DNA of 64,000 bases from Nitratireductor sp. XY-223. Lineage in GTDB: Bacteria > Pseudomonadota > Alphaproteobacteria > Rhizobiales > Rhizobiaceae. The notes below the pieces were generated by a model. That model worked only from the letters and a program-made list of their open reading frames with translations. It did not search any database and was not told the DNA's origin. This document shows positions 35,102-43,295 of the stretch, one piece after another. Made by a program: the position numbers and the translations under genes. Where the stretch lies: NCBI RefSeq assembly GCF_004959855.1, contig NZ_SPNT01000002.1, positions 920,520 to 984,519 on the forward strand. The letters are read 5' to 3'. How positions within the stretch are numbered: the first letter of the stretch is position 1; every line of letters begins with the position of its first letter.

Positions 35102-35433
35102 CCTAAAGCCTCCGATTGCTTCCCCACCGCAGGAAAGTCGTTTGCACATTACATAATTCGACACCGCTTGCATCACCTTGCGGCTTTTTTCCGGCGAAAT
35201 GAAACCGGCTGTTGCAAATGGGTCCCGCGATCCCGGCCCAGGGCCGGACGGAAAAGCCATAATCGACCCGCGATGAACGCAAAATGAACGGCACCCGCGA
35301 TAGCGCGGACAGTTGTCCGAATACATCCAACCGTCGAGATCTCGCCGGTGGCGGCTGCGGGCAGGCGCTACAGACGCTGCATTCGGGGCAAATGGCTGCT
35401 ACAGCTGTGCCGGACAAAGGGGACTAGCCATTT
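35102..35433. other. 332-bp divergent intergenic region
   Basis: It separates the leftward lipoprotein gene from the rightward sulfotransferase gene. Promoters for both must lie here, but I see no strong consensus, no inverted repeat worth naming and no small ORF with a ribosome site. Confidence 0.4.
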
Positions 35434-36201
35434 ATGCCGAGCCGCGCCTTTCGGTCCTACATGATCTGCACCGCGCCCCGCAGCGGCAGTACGCTGCTGT
35501 GCAAAATGCTTGCCGCGACAAACGTCGCCGGCAGGCCGGGATCGCACTTTCATGACCCGTCGCTGGACGGGTGGCTGGCCGCCTACGATCTGAACGAGGT
35601 CGATTTCACATCGCGGCGGGATGCCCTTCGCGCGGTCTTCGATGCAGCTTGTGCGCTTGGCAGAGGCGATACGGATGTCTTCGGTTTGCGGATGCAGCGC
35701 GGAAGTTTCAACCATTTCATGCAGCAATTGGAGGTGCTGCTGCCGGGCCGCATGAGAGATGTGGACCGGATAGAGGCCGAATTCGGTCCGACGCTCTTTC
35801 TCCACCTTTCCCGCCCCGACCGCCTGGATCAGGCGATCTCGCGCCTGCGGGCCGAACAGACAGGCCTGTGGCACCGCTGGGCCGACGGGACGGAGCTTGA
35901 GCGGACGGCGCCGTCGCAGGAGGCGCGCTATGACGCCGATGCGATTGCCCGTCACATGGTTGCGCTTTCCGAACTTGACGAGGCCTGGGAACGGTGGTTC
36001 GAGCGGGAGGCTCTGCAGCCTGTCCGCATCCGATACGAAGCATTGTCAGATGACCCTCAAACGGTCCTGGCCGAGGTCCTCTCGTCTCTCGGTCTTGACC
36101 CGCTGATTGCCCGAACGGTCGAAACGCCAACAGCCAAGCTTGCCGATGCCGAAAGCCACCAATGGCGCAAGCGCTTCGAGGCGGAAAACGGAACAGGTTG
36201 A
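35434..36201 (+). CDS. Stf0-type sulfotransferase
   Basis: A 255-residue sulfotransferase. The 5'-phosphosulfate loop is YMICTAPRSGSTLLCKML near the N-terminus; Stf0-like blocks include FGLRMQRGSFNHFMQQL, TLFLHLSRPDRLDQAISRLRAEQTGLWHRW and the C-terminal PVRIRYEALSDDPQTVLAEVLSSLGLD. It transfers sulfate from PAPS to an acceptor; Stf0 of mycobacteria sulfates trehalose, but the acceptor here is unknown. Soluble. A 30-bp piece of this gene (35698-35727) recurs downstream of its stop. Confidence 0.88.
   Translation: MPSRAFRSYMICTAPRSGSTLLCKMLAATNVAGRPGSHFHDPSLDGWLAAYDLNEVDFTSRRDALRAVFDAACALGRGDTDVFGLRMQRGSFNHFMQQLEVLLPGRMRDVDRIEAEFGPTLFLHLSRPDRLDQAISRLRAEQTGLWHRWADGTELERTAPSQEARYDADAIARHMVALSELDEAWERWFEREALQPVRIRYEALSDDPQTVLAEVLSSLGLDPLIARTVETPTAKLADAESHQWRKRFEAENGTG
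35698..35727 (+). repeat. 30-bp direct repeat, copy 1 (inside the sulfotransferase gene)
   Basis: This segment, coding RGSFNHFMQQ within the Stf0 gene, matches 36206-36235 at 28 of 30 positions (differences at A/G and A/C). Confidence 0.8.
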
Positions 36202-36205
36202 TCAC

Positions 36206-36235
36206 CGCGGAAGTTTCGACCATTTCATGCCGCAA
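36206..36235 (+). repeat. 30-bp direct repeat, copy 2 (after the sulfotransferase stop)
   Basis: Copy 2 lies 5 bp beyond the Stf0 stop, 508 bp from copy 1. Read in the corresponding frame it gives RGSFDHFMPQ. It may be the relic of a second Stf0 gene or a recombination scar; the sequence beyond it no longer matches. Confidence 0.7.
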
Positions 36236-36310
36236 CGCGTGCGGTACCGGCCGAAATCGGTCATTCGTCCAGCGCGCTGCAAGGGTTGGGTTCTTCAGGG
36301 ATTATGCCGT

Positions 36311-37168
36311 TCAGCGACGGGACTCCAGCGCCGATCTGAGGCAATCGGATAGCGCCTTCTTCCGTTCTTCAGCGTTTCCCGGCGCGGCGTAGATGGATAT
36401 CGGCAAGGTCGCCAGTTGCGGCAAGCCGAATTGCCGTCCGACATCGAACAAGGGCGTGACGACAGCGATGCCGGGCAAAACGGTGACCGCCAGCCCGGCG
36501 GTCACGACGGCCCGCATCCCGATAGGGTCGTGGTGTGTCGTCAGCGACGTGTTGAATTTGCCTGATTGATCGAGCGCGGCAAAGGCATGCCGTCGAAGGT
36601 CCCGCGCATCCTCAAGAAACGCCAAGGGCAACACGCCCCCGATGGTTTTCGCGAGATTTTCGGTGGCAACCCAGGACAACTCGGTTTCGATTGTCCAGCG
36701 GCGCGCGGCATGCACGCCCTGATCGTACACCATCGCGACGTCAATCTCGTCGTTGTCCAGCAGTTCCATCAGTTGGTGGCTGCGGGCGGTTCGAACGGTG
36801 ACAGGCGCCGCCCCGTCCTCCTTCGAAAAGGCCGCCAAAGCTCCCGGAACGACCGAGAGCGCGAATGTCACGCTTGTGCCCAGGCGCAATGGCGGCGTGT
36901 CGACGGCCCTGCCAGGGCTGAGGGCGATTTCATCGGCAAATGCAAGCAAACGGCGCGCCTGCACGAGAAACGCCGTGCCTTCCTTTGTCAGCGCGACGCG
37001 TTTGCCGCGTCCGCGCTCGACCAGTGGCCGGTTAACCTGGATTTCCAGCTGCCTGATATGGGCGCTTATGGCGGATTGAACGGTATTCGATCGTTCTGCC
37101 GCGACCGAAAAGTTCAGCGTTTCCGCCACGGTGACAAAGCTCTCGACAAGTTTGAGATCCAGGGACAT
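36311..37168 (-). CDS. LysR-family transcriptional regulator
   Basis: A 285-residue LysR regulator. The N-terminal HTH is DLKLVESFVTVAETLNFSVAAERSNTVQSAISAHIRQLEIQVNRPLVERGRGKRVALTKEG; the effector domain (about 90-285) has RLGTSVTFALSVVPGALAAF and DVAMVYDQG. It is divergent from the TauE/SafE permease gene with 75 bp between starts, so it probably controls that gene. Effector unknown. Confidence 0.9.
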   Translation of the reverse strand: MSLDLKLVESFVTVAETLNFSVAAERSNTVQSAISAHIRQLEIQVNRPLVERGRGKRVALTKEGTAFLVQARRLLAFADEIALSPGRAVDTPPLRLGTSVTFALSVVPGALAAFSKEDGAAPVTVRTARSHQLMELLDNDEIDVAMVYDQGVHAARRWTIETELSWVATENLAKTIGGVLPLAFLEDARDLRRHAFAALDQSGKFNTSLTTHHDPIGMRAVVTAGLAVTVLPGIAVVTPLFDVGRQFGLPQLATLPISIYAAPGNAEERKKALSDCLRSALESRR

Positions 37169-37179
37169 AAAATCATATT

Positions 37180-37217
37180 ATCAGATTTTAACAATCGTAA
37201 GAAATCGTTTTTCTGAT
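37180..37217. promoter_or_regulatory. Inverted ATCAGA/TCTGAT pair between lysR and tauE
   Basis: ATCAGA (37180-37185) and TCTGAT (37212-37217) form an inverted pair with centres 32 bp apart in an AT-rich 75-bp divergent promoter region. The wide spacing is compatible with a LysR tetramer contacting two sites, but it is not the classical T-N11-A motif. Confidence 0.35.
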
Positions 37218-37243
37218 TTATAGATTGGCGCTATTGGACGGAC

Positions 37244-37996
37244 ATGACGCTCGAAGCCTACCTTGTCACCGCACTCGCGGTTGTCCTCACCGGTATCTCA
37301 AAAAGCGGTTTCGCGGGCGGGCTGGGAATCCTCGGCGTGCCGCTCGTGGCGCTGACGATGTCACCGCAGGCAGCGGCTGTGCTTCTGCTACCCATCCTGA
37401 TCGGCATCGACGTTCTCTCGGTCTGGCGATACCGGCGCGCATGGCAAGTCCGCATGATCGTCGCGCTGTTGCCGGGAGCGGCCCTCGGGATCGGCCTGGG
37501 AATGATGGGGTTCTCGAGGATTGATCCTGATGTGTTGCGCATTGCCATCGGCACCATGGCGCTCGGCTTTGTCCTGCGCTTCGCCTTGGCGAGAAGCCCG
37601 AACACGAAACCGCGCGCTTCATGGCCTGCGATCCTTGTCGCCAGCGCCGTGTCCGGCTTTGCAGGCTTCGTGGCCCATGCCGGAGGTCCGCCGATCAAGG
37701 GTACCTTGCTGAGGGCAGGTCTCGACAAGTCGGCCTTTGTCGGAACGAACGCGTTTTTCTTCTTTCTGCTGAACCTCGCCAAGGCGGCCGGCTACTCTGC
37801 GCTGGGCCTCTTTACCGTCGAAAGTGTTGTGGCATCCGCACTGATGTTGCCCTGTTTGTTCGCAGGTGTCGGGCTTGGCTTTGCCCTGCACAGGCGCGTA
37901 CCTCAAGCGACGTTTACCGCTCTTGCCCATGGCTTGCTGGCGGTCGCGGGGATTAACCTTTTGCTCATCGGCGGAGCATCTTTTTGGAGCGCCTGA
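37244..37996 (+). CDS. TauE/SafE-family anion permease
   Basis: A 250-residue membrane protein with about eight hydrophobic segments and the family pattern GISKSGFAGGLGILGVPLVAL at the start, repeated in the second half as VSGFAGFVAHAGGPPIKGTLL. Members export sulfite, sulfoacetate and other organosulfonates or carboxylates. The start ATG 37244 follows GGACGG. The divergent LysR gene is its likely regulator. No sulfonate-catabolic gene is adjacent, so the substrate stays open. Confidence 0.87.
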   Translation: MTLEAYLVTALAVVLTGISKSGFAGGLGILGVPLVALTMSPQAAAVLLLPILIGIDVLSVWRYRRAWQVRMIVALLPGAALGIGLGMMGFSRIDPDVLRIAIGTMALGFVLRFALARSPNTKPRASWPAILVASAVSGFAGFVAHAGGPPIKGTLLRAGLDKSAFVGTNAFFFFLLNLAKAAGYSALGLFTVESVVASALMLPCLFAGVGLGFALHRRVPQATFTALAHGLLAVAGINLLLIGGASFWSA

Positions 37997-38079
37997 CGAA
38001 GCGAACGCTTGGCGCTTCCGTTGCGCCGTGACGATCCACGGCTTCCGGCCGTTCGAGTTGTGGCGCGAGATTATCTTAC

Positions 38080-38451
38080 TCAGCCGGTGAGGTCCTCAGC
38101 CAGCATCAGCGCATTGCCGTCCGGATCGTAGAACGTCGCCGTGCTGACCATGCCCTCGACGGTGTCGGTTTCACCGTCGAACCGGACACCGGCGGCCTCG
38201 AGGGCCTTTCGCGCGGAAGCAATGTCCGCAACTCCGAAGACCGGAACCGCATTGCCCGGGACCGGTTCGGTCTGCTCGCCCAGGCCAATGGTCACGCCGT
38301 CGGTCATGGTCTTCACCTCGCTCCAGCCTGCTTCGTCGGCGTGGTAGAGAAGCTCGAATCCCAGCTTTTCGGCATACCATTTTGCGCTGAGATGGCGATC
38401 CCGCACGGAGATCGCGATCGTGATGGTGTTTTCCAGTGAAACGATTGGCAC
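38080..38451 (-). CDS. VOC-family protein (glyoxalase/bleomycin-resistance-like)
   Basis: A 123-residue single-chain VOC protein: TITIAISVRDRHLSAKWYAEKLGFELLYHADEAGWSEVKT, PVFGVADIASARKALEAAGVRF and STATFYDPDGNALMLAEDL. It starts with GTG 38451 after AGGAGG. It is divergent from the tandem-HxlR regulator gene with an AT-rich 39-bp promoter region in between, so it is a likely target of that regulator. Confidence 0.83.
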   Translation of the reverse strand: MPIVSLENTITIAISVRDRHLSAKWYAEKLGFELLYHADEAGWSEVKTMTDGVTIGLGEQTEPVPGNAVPVFGVADIASARKALEAAGVRFDGETDTVEGMVSTATFYDPDGNALMLAEDLTG

Positions 38452-38490
38452 GGACTATCCTCCTGTCACAAAATATATATACTATACTTT

Positions 38491-39021
38491 ATGGACATTG
38501 AGATGCTTGTCAAGCTGACCTCAAGGGCATGGTCCCTGAGTATCCTGGCGCAAATGGATCGCGGCACACCCGGGCGGCAGGCGGTCCTCATCTCGGCAAT
38601 CGGCGTCGGGCGGACGGCATTCAGGCAGAGCCTCTATCACCTGATCGAATTGAAGTTGATGGAGCGCAACCCCGGGCACGGCCACCCGCTGCGGCCCGAA
38701 TTCCGCTTGACGGCCGAAGGTACGCGAATCGCCGGGATTGCAAACAGGGTTGAGTCCCTGGCGGAACAACCTTCGGAAAAGGATCTCCTGCGGCGCGCCT
38801 GGACACTGCCCGTTCTGAGCGCGGCCCGGGAGCCGCGCTATTTCGGCGAGATCAAGTCCCGGTTGCGCCCGATCACCGACCGGGCGCTTTCCCAGTCGTT
38901 GAAGCTCTTGGAAACGCACAATTGGCTTCAGCGTGACGTGGTGACCTCGGACAGACCCGTCAGGGCCAGATACAAGGCGGCCCGCACCGGCGCGGAAATC
39001 AGCCGCGCGATCCGCTCGTAA
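38491..39021 (+). CDS. Tandem winged-helix (HxlR-like) regulator
   Basis: A 176-residue protein made of two related winged-helix modules. Module 1 (about 5-85) is LVKLTSRAWSLSILAQMDRG ... RTAFRQSLYHLIELKLMERNPGHGHPLRPEFRLTAEG. Module 2 (about 96-172) is LLRRAWTLPVLSAAREPRYFGEIKSRL ... DRALSQSLKLLETHNWLQRDVV ... ARYKAARTGAE. Usual HxlR proteins have one such domain and dimerise; here one chain could act as a built-in pseudodimer. No ribosome site precedes ATG 38491, and ATG 38503 is an alternative. It is divergent from the VOC gene. Confidence 0.75.
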   Translation: MDIEMLVKLTSRAWSLSILAQMDRGTPGRQAVLISAIGVGRTAFRQSLYHLIELKLMERNPGHGHPLRPEFRLTAEGTRIAGIANRVESLAEQPSEKDLLRRAWTLPVLSAAREPRYFGEIKSRLRPITDRALSQSLKLLETHNWLQRDVVTSDRPVRARYKAARTGAEISRAIRS

Positions 39022-39049
39022 AAGCTTGTGCGAACAAAATGCAATGCCT

Positions 39050-40435
39050 TCACCCGGGCCAGAGCGCGGTCCCGGGATGGAACTGCGACCAGGCGAACCA
39101 GAACGCCTCGTGGCTGCCGAGATCGGAACCGTCGGCATCGACGGCCCTGATTCCGCCGGCATCCAGTTGCAGGCGGACATTCTCGTAGGCGATCTCATCA
39201 CCCTGTTTCAACGCCACCAACGCCGCGCTCCGCTGGAACGCAACGGGCTTGCCGGACGCCGTGATCACGCCGATGACGTCCTCGTGAACCGGCAGGCGCG
39301 GATCGACGTCGCCGACCGGAAAGATCGGGCCGTCGGCATCGCGCGTATTGCGGAAATCCGGGTCGCGGCCGAGCGCCAGTCTTTCGGCCAGCACCGTCGT
39401 CTCGGGATGCGCCTTCTTCCAGGTGCCCCAGTCGGTGGTGACGACACCGGCCTGCTTGAGCTGCAGGTTCCTTTCCGCAAGGGGTCCCGTCACCGCGTTG
39501 CCCTTGAACGTATCGAACACCGAGTAGGTGTTGATGTCGTACATCACCTTGTTGGAGCGAATGAGCAGTCCGGACGTGCGCAGGATGGGCCGTTCGATCC
39601 CGTCGGGCAGTTCATCGGTGAAATAGGCCTGCGCCGCGCCGCACAGGGTGCAATAGGGAATCCCGAGATCCCTGCCGCCCAGGGTGTCGTTGACCATCTC
39701 GCGGACTTCCATGATTTGACGCGGATAGGCCCGGTATTCGCCGTTCACCTCAATGCCGAACACGATGTCGTCGTCGTCGAGCCACGTGGCCTCTTGCGCA
39801 CTGGTCACTTCCGGATTGTCGGCCGCCGGAATGCAATTGCACACCTCGTCCGTCGTGTCGTAGCCGCGATCGTCGATCAGCACGCCGCCCCAGGAGACGT
39901 GCCGCCAGTCGATGTCGCCCTCGACGAAGATCCTGTCCCAGCCGGGCAGGAGACCGGTAAAGATGGCCCGCTTGAACCGCAGGTAATCGGGGGGCGCGGG
40001 AATATCCCACGCCATGAGGTGATCGGTGATAACCCCCCAGTGATTTTGGTTCTGCGGCTCCTTGCCCAGCAGTTTGTAGGCGGAGACGGCGAGTGCCGCC
40101 TGCAATTCCCGGTTCGTGACGAAGCGCATCAGATCGCTGATGATCCAGGCAATGCGGGGATCGTTCGATTCGGCGATCCCGACGAGGGCCAGGGCCTGGT
40201 CCCTTCCCCAGGTCGACTGCTTCATGCTGTCGACAAAGGCCGTCTGAACGGCGGACTGCAACGCCTCCGAAAGCGGACCTTCCGGTATGGCCGGGGGTGT
40301 GCCGAATTTCTCGATCACGTAATCCGGCAGCGGCGCCTTTTCCTGCGCCTGCGAAAACTCGGACCATAAGAGGGAAAGCACCGCAAACGCGGCAACGAGG
40401 AGGATGCGGGATCGATAACCAATTGCCGATGCCAT
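39050..40435 (-). CDS. Exported DUF3179 protein
   Basis: A 461-residue secreted protein. The signal peptide MASAIGYRSRILLVAAFAVLSLLWSEFSQAQ is cleaved near AQ-EK. A helical N-terminal region (to about 190) precedes the DUF3179 domain with RAYPRQIMEVREMVNDTLGGRDLGIPYCTLCGAAQAY (a C-x-x-C pair), TSGLLIRSNKVMYD and STFDTFKG-like VFDTFKGNAVTGPLA. DUF3179 proteins are periplasmic or surface proteins of unknown biochemical role. The start at 40435 has AAAGG upstream; longer starts exist. It converges on the HxlR gene. Confidence 0.8.
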   Translation of the reverse strand: MASAIGYRSRILLVAAFAVLSLLWSEFSQAQEKAPLPDYVIEKFGTPPAIPEGPLSEALQSAVQTAFVDSMKQSTWGRDQALALVGIAESNDPRIAWIISDLMRFVTNRELQAALAVSAYKLLGKEPQNQNHWGVITDHLMAWDIPAPPDYLRFKRAIFTGLLPGWDRIFVEGDIDWRHVSWGGVLIDDRGYDTTDEVCNCIPAADNPEVTSAQEATWLDDDDIVFGIEVNGEYRAYPRQIMEVREMVNDTLGGRDLGIPYCTLCGAAQAYFTDELPDGIERPILRTSGLLIRSNKVMYDINTYSVFDTFKGNAVTGPLAERNLQLKQAGVVTTDWGTWKKAHPETTVLAERLALGRDPDFRNTRDADGPIFPVGDVDPRLPVHEDVIGVITASGKPVAFQRSAALVALKQGDEIAYENVRLQLDAGGIRAVDADGSDLGSHEAFWFAWSQFHPGTALWPG

Positions 40436-40576
40436 AAAAGAGCCTTTCGCGTGCCTGTTCATTCCCGGACGCACGGGTCGGCCGATTATGCGGTCGCAAC
40501 CCGCCGCGCCGCCAATCACGATTGCATCAGTAATCGGTGAACATCTGTGGCCCAGTTGTCCGGCTGAATGCGCCGC

Positions 40577-41782
40577 TCAGGTGGCGATGGACCGGGCCGA
40601 GCGGCCGGCAACCAGCTCACGGGCAATGATGCGGGCCGTGCGGTCGGCCTCGTAGACCGCCTCGATCGACACGGCGCCGCCACCGGTGCCCAGCCGCTCC
40701 ATGACTGTTCCGACGATATCGGCCATTTCCAGGAAGCCGATCTGGCCGTCGATAAAGGCCTCCAGCGCGACTTCCTTGGCGCCGTTGAGCACGGCCCCGG
40801 AAAGGCCGCCCGATTCCATCGCCCGGCGGGCCAGCCGCAGGGAGGGGAAGCGCTCGTCGTCCGGCGCCTCGAAATCGAGCCGGGCAAGGCTGGCAAAATC
40901 CAGCCGCTCGACCGGCAGTGCCGGCCTTCGCGGATAGGTCAGGCTGTAGCCGATGGCCGTGCGCATGTCGGGCGCGCCGAGCTGGGCGAGCACCGAACCG
41001 TCGCTGTAGCCGACCATGGAGTGGATCACCGACTGCGGATGGATGACCACCTCGATCTGGTCGGGACGCATGGCGAACAGATGCATCGCCTCGATCATCT
41101 CGAGCGCCTTGTTGAACATCGAGGCGCTGTCGATGGAGATCTTGATGCCCATCGACCAGTTGGGATGCGCGGCGGCCATATCCGGCGTGACGGAGGCCAT
41201 TTTCGCTGCATCCAGCGCGCGGAACGGCCCGCCCGAAGCGGTAAGGATGATGCGTTCGATGCTGTGGCGCTGATCCTGCTCGAATACCTGGTGGATCGCG
41301 TTGTGCTCGCTGTCGACCGGAAGCAGCCTGCCGCCGCCGGTTTCGATTTCCCGGTGGAAGAGTTCGCCGGCCGAAACCAGGCACTCCTTGTTGGCGAGCG
41401 CGATGTCGGCACCGCGGCGGGCCGCGGCGAGCGTCGGCGCCAGCCCGGCCATGCCGACGATGCCCGCCATGCACCAGTCGGCGTCGCGCTCGGCGGCCTC
41501 AATCAGCGCCGCCGGTCCGGCGGCGGCCTCGACACTACTGCCGGCAAGGGCGGCCTTCAGGGCCGTATAGCGGTTTTCGTCGGCGGTGACGGCGATTTCA
41601 GCCCCGAAGGCGATCGCCTGGCGGGCCAGCAGGTCGGTGTTTCCCTTGCCGCTGAGTGCGCAAATCCGGAAAGCGTCGCGCCCGCCCAGGTGTTCGATGA
41701 CGGCGAGGGTGTTGCAGCCGATCGACCCGGTCGATCCGAATATGCTGACACGGCGCGGGGCAGATGATGATCGTTCCGTCAT
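40577..41782 (-). CDS. dxr: 1-Deoxy-D-xylulose-5-phosphate reductoisomerase
   Basis: A 401-residue MEP-pathway enzyme making 2-C-methyl-D-erythritol 4-phosphate with NADPH. Canonical motifs: nucleotide site SIFGSTGSIGCNTL, ALANKECLVSAG, metal and substrate site VDSEHNAIHQ, ILTASGGPF, HPNWSMGIKISIDSASMFNKALEMIEA and VIHPQSVIHSMVGYSDGS. ATG 41782 is preferred; an in-frame ATG 45 bp upstream lacks a ribosome site. It stands alone here, away from the uppS-cdsA-bamA genes with which dxr is usually grouped, so it may be a second copy. Confidence 0.92.
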   Translation of the reverse strand: MTERSSSAPRRVSIFGSTGSIGCNTLAVIEHLGGRDAFRICALSGKGNTDLLARQAIAFGAEIAVTADENRYTALKAALAGSSVEAAAGPAALIEAAERDADWCMAGIVGMAGLAPTLAAARRGADIALANKECLVSAGELFHREIETGGGRLLPVDSEHNAIHQVFEQDQRHSIERIILTASGGPFRALDAAKMASVTPDMAAAHPNWSMGIKISIDSASMFNKALEMIEAMHLFAMRPDQIEVVIHPQSVIHSMVGYSDGSVLAQLGAPDMRTAIGYSLTYPRRPALPVERLDFASLARLDFEAPDDERFPSLRLARRAMESGGLSGAVLNGAKEVALEAFIDGQIGFLEMADIVGTVMERLGTGGGAVSIEAVYEADRTARIIARELVAGRSARSIAT

Positions 41783-41946
41783 AGGGCGCTTTTCGATCTT
41801 CTTTCCCCGCTGAGAAACCAGATGCATGGTGTCGCGTCAATGTTGACAGGCGGAATTATTTCGTATCGGCAATTTCTTGATTGCCAACCGGGGCCGATTT
41901 ATTTTAAACTTAAAATATATTGTTCAACTTCAGCGGGAGACCGAAT

Positions 41947-43185
41947 GTGACGGACCGCAACGATGCCTTGAATCTTGACCGGCAGGATCCGCTTGCGCCC
42001 CTGCGCGCAGAGTTCACGCTGCGCGACGGCCTCATCTATCTGGACGGCAATTCGCTGGGGCCGATGCAGACCTGTGTCGCGGACCGCGTGCGGCGGTGTC
42101 TTGAAACGGAGTGGGCGCAGGACCTCATCGCCTCCTGGAACACGGCGGACTGGTACCGTCTGCCGCAGACCGTCGGGGCGAAGATCGCGCCGCTGATCGG
42201 CGCCGGCGCGGACGATGTCGCGGTGACGGACTCCACGTCGGTCAACCTGTTCAAGGTGCTGGCGGCAGCGGTTTCGATGCGGCCGGACCGCCGGGTCATC
42301 GTCTCGGAGCGCAGCAATTTCCCGACCGATCTCTATATCGCCGAAGGGCTCGCCGCCTTTGCCGGCAAGGGGCATGAACTGCGGCTGATCGATTCGGCCG
42401 ATGAGCTCGATGCCGCGATCGACGCGGATGTCGCCGCGGTCATGCTGACGCATGTGAATTACCGCACCGGAGAGGTTCACGACATGGCGGACGTGACCCG
42501 CAAGGCGCATGCGGCCGGTGCCGTCATGGTGTGGGACCTTGCCCATTCGGCGGGCGCGTTGTCGGTTGACCTTGCCGCGGCCGATGCCGATTTTGCCATC
42601 GGCTGCGGCTACAAATATCTCAACGGCGGCCCCGGCGCGCCGGCATTCGTCTATGTGGCGCCGCGGCTGCAGGCCGATGTGACACAGCCGCTTTCCGGCT
42701 GGTTCGGCCACCGGGCGCCGTTCGAGATGAAGCCGACCTTCGAGGCGGCGACGACGATCCACCGGTTCCTCACCGGAACACCCCCTGTCCTGTCGCTGGT
42801 GGCGCTCGATGCGGCGCTCGATATCTGGAGCCGGGTCTCGATGGATGCGGTGCGCGAGAAATCGGTCAAGCTGTGCGAAATGTTCATCGAACGGGTCGAA
42901 GCGCGCTGCGGAACGTACGGATTGTCCCTTGCCAGTCCGCGTGACGCTTCGCGCCGCGGCAGCCAGGTGTGTTTCGCCCATCCGGATGCCTTCCCCATCA
43001 TGCAGGCGCTCATCGCGCGCGGCGTGGTCGGCGATTTCAGGGCGCCGGATATCTTGCGGTTCGGCTTCGCGCCGCTCTATGTGCGCTTCGTCGACGTGCA
43101 CGACGCGGTCGAGCACCTGCGGGAAATCCTGGAGACGGAGGTGTGGCGTCAGGACAAATTCATGGTCAAGAGCGCAGTCACCTGA
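41947..43185 (+). CDS. kynU: Kynureninase
   Basis: A 412-residue PLP enzyme splitting L-kynurenine to anthranilate and alanine. Motifs: IYLDGNSLGPM, STSVNLFKVLAAAV, RSNFPTDLYIAEGL, MLTHVNYRTGEVHDM, VWDLAHSAGALSVDL (PLP-binding Asp), CGYKYLNGGPGAPAFVYV (Schiff-base Lys) and PLSGWFGHRAPFEM. The start is GTG 41947 after GGGAG. No tryptophan dioxygenase or formamidase gene is nearby. A U-tailed terminator follows, so it is separate from the pca genes. Confidence 0.93.
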   Translation: MTDRNDALNLDRQDPLAPLRAEFTLRDGLIYLDGNSLGPMQTCVADRVRRCLETEWAQDLIASWNTADWYRLPQTVGAKIAPLIGAGADDVAVTDSTSVNLFKVLAAAVSMRPDRRVIVSERSNFPTDLYIAEGLAAFAGKGHELRLIDSADELDAAIDADVAAVMLTHVNYRTGEVHDMADVTRKAHAAGAVMVWDLAHSAGALSVDLAAADADFAIGCGYKYLNGGPGAPAFVYVAPRLQADVTQPLSGWFGHRAPFEMKPTFEAATTIHRFLTGTPPVLSLVALDAALDIWSRVSMDAVREKSVKLCEMFIERVEARCGTYGLSLASPRDASRRGSQVCFAHPDAFPIMQALIARGVVGDFRAPDILRFGFAPLYVRFVDVHDAVEHLREILETEVWRQDKFMVKSAVT

Positions 43186-43213
43186 ATGCGGGGAAGTCTG
43201 TCAAAAACATAAC

Positions 43214-43245
43214 AAACCCGGTATGGAAATGCCGGGTTTTTTGAT
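43214..43245 (+). terminator. Rho-independent terminator after kynU
   Basis: AAACCCGGTAT (43214-43224) pairs with ATGCCGGGTTT (43229-43239, one G-U) closed by a GGAA tetraloop and followed by a run of T. It lies 28 bp after the kynU stop. Confidence 0.9.
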
Positions 43246-43295
43246 TTTACCTATCCATTTCAATCTGCTTTCATGCCTCAACGGAGGAAATACCG

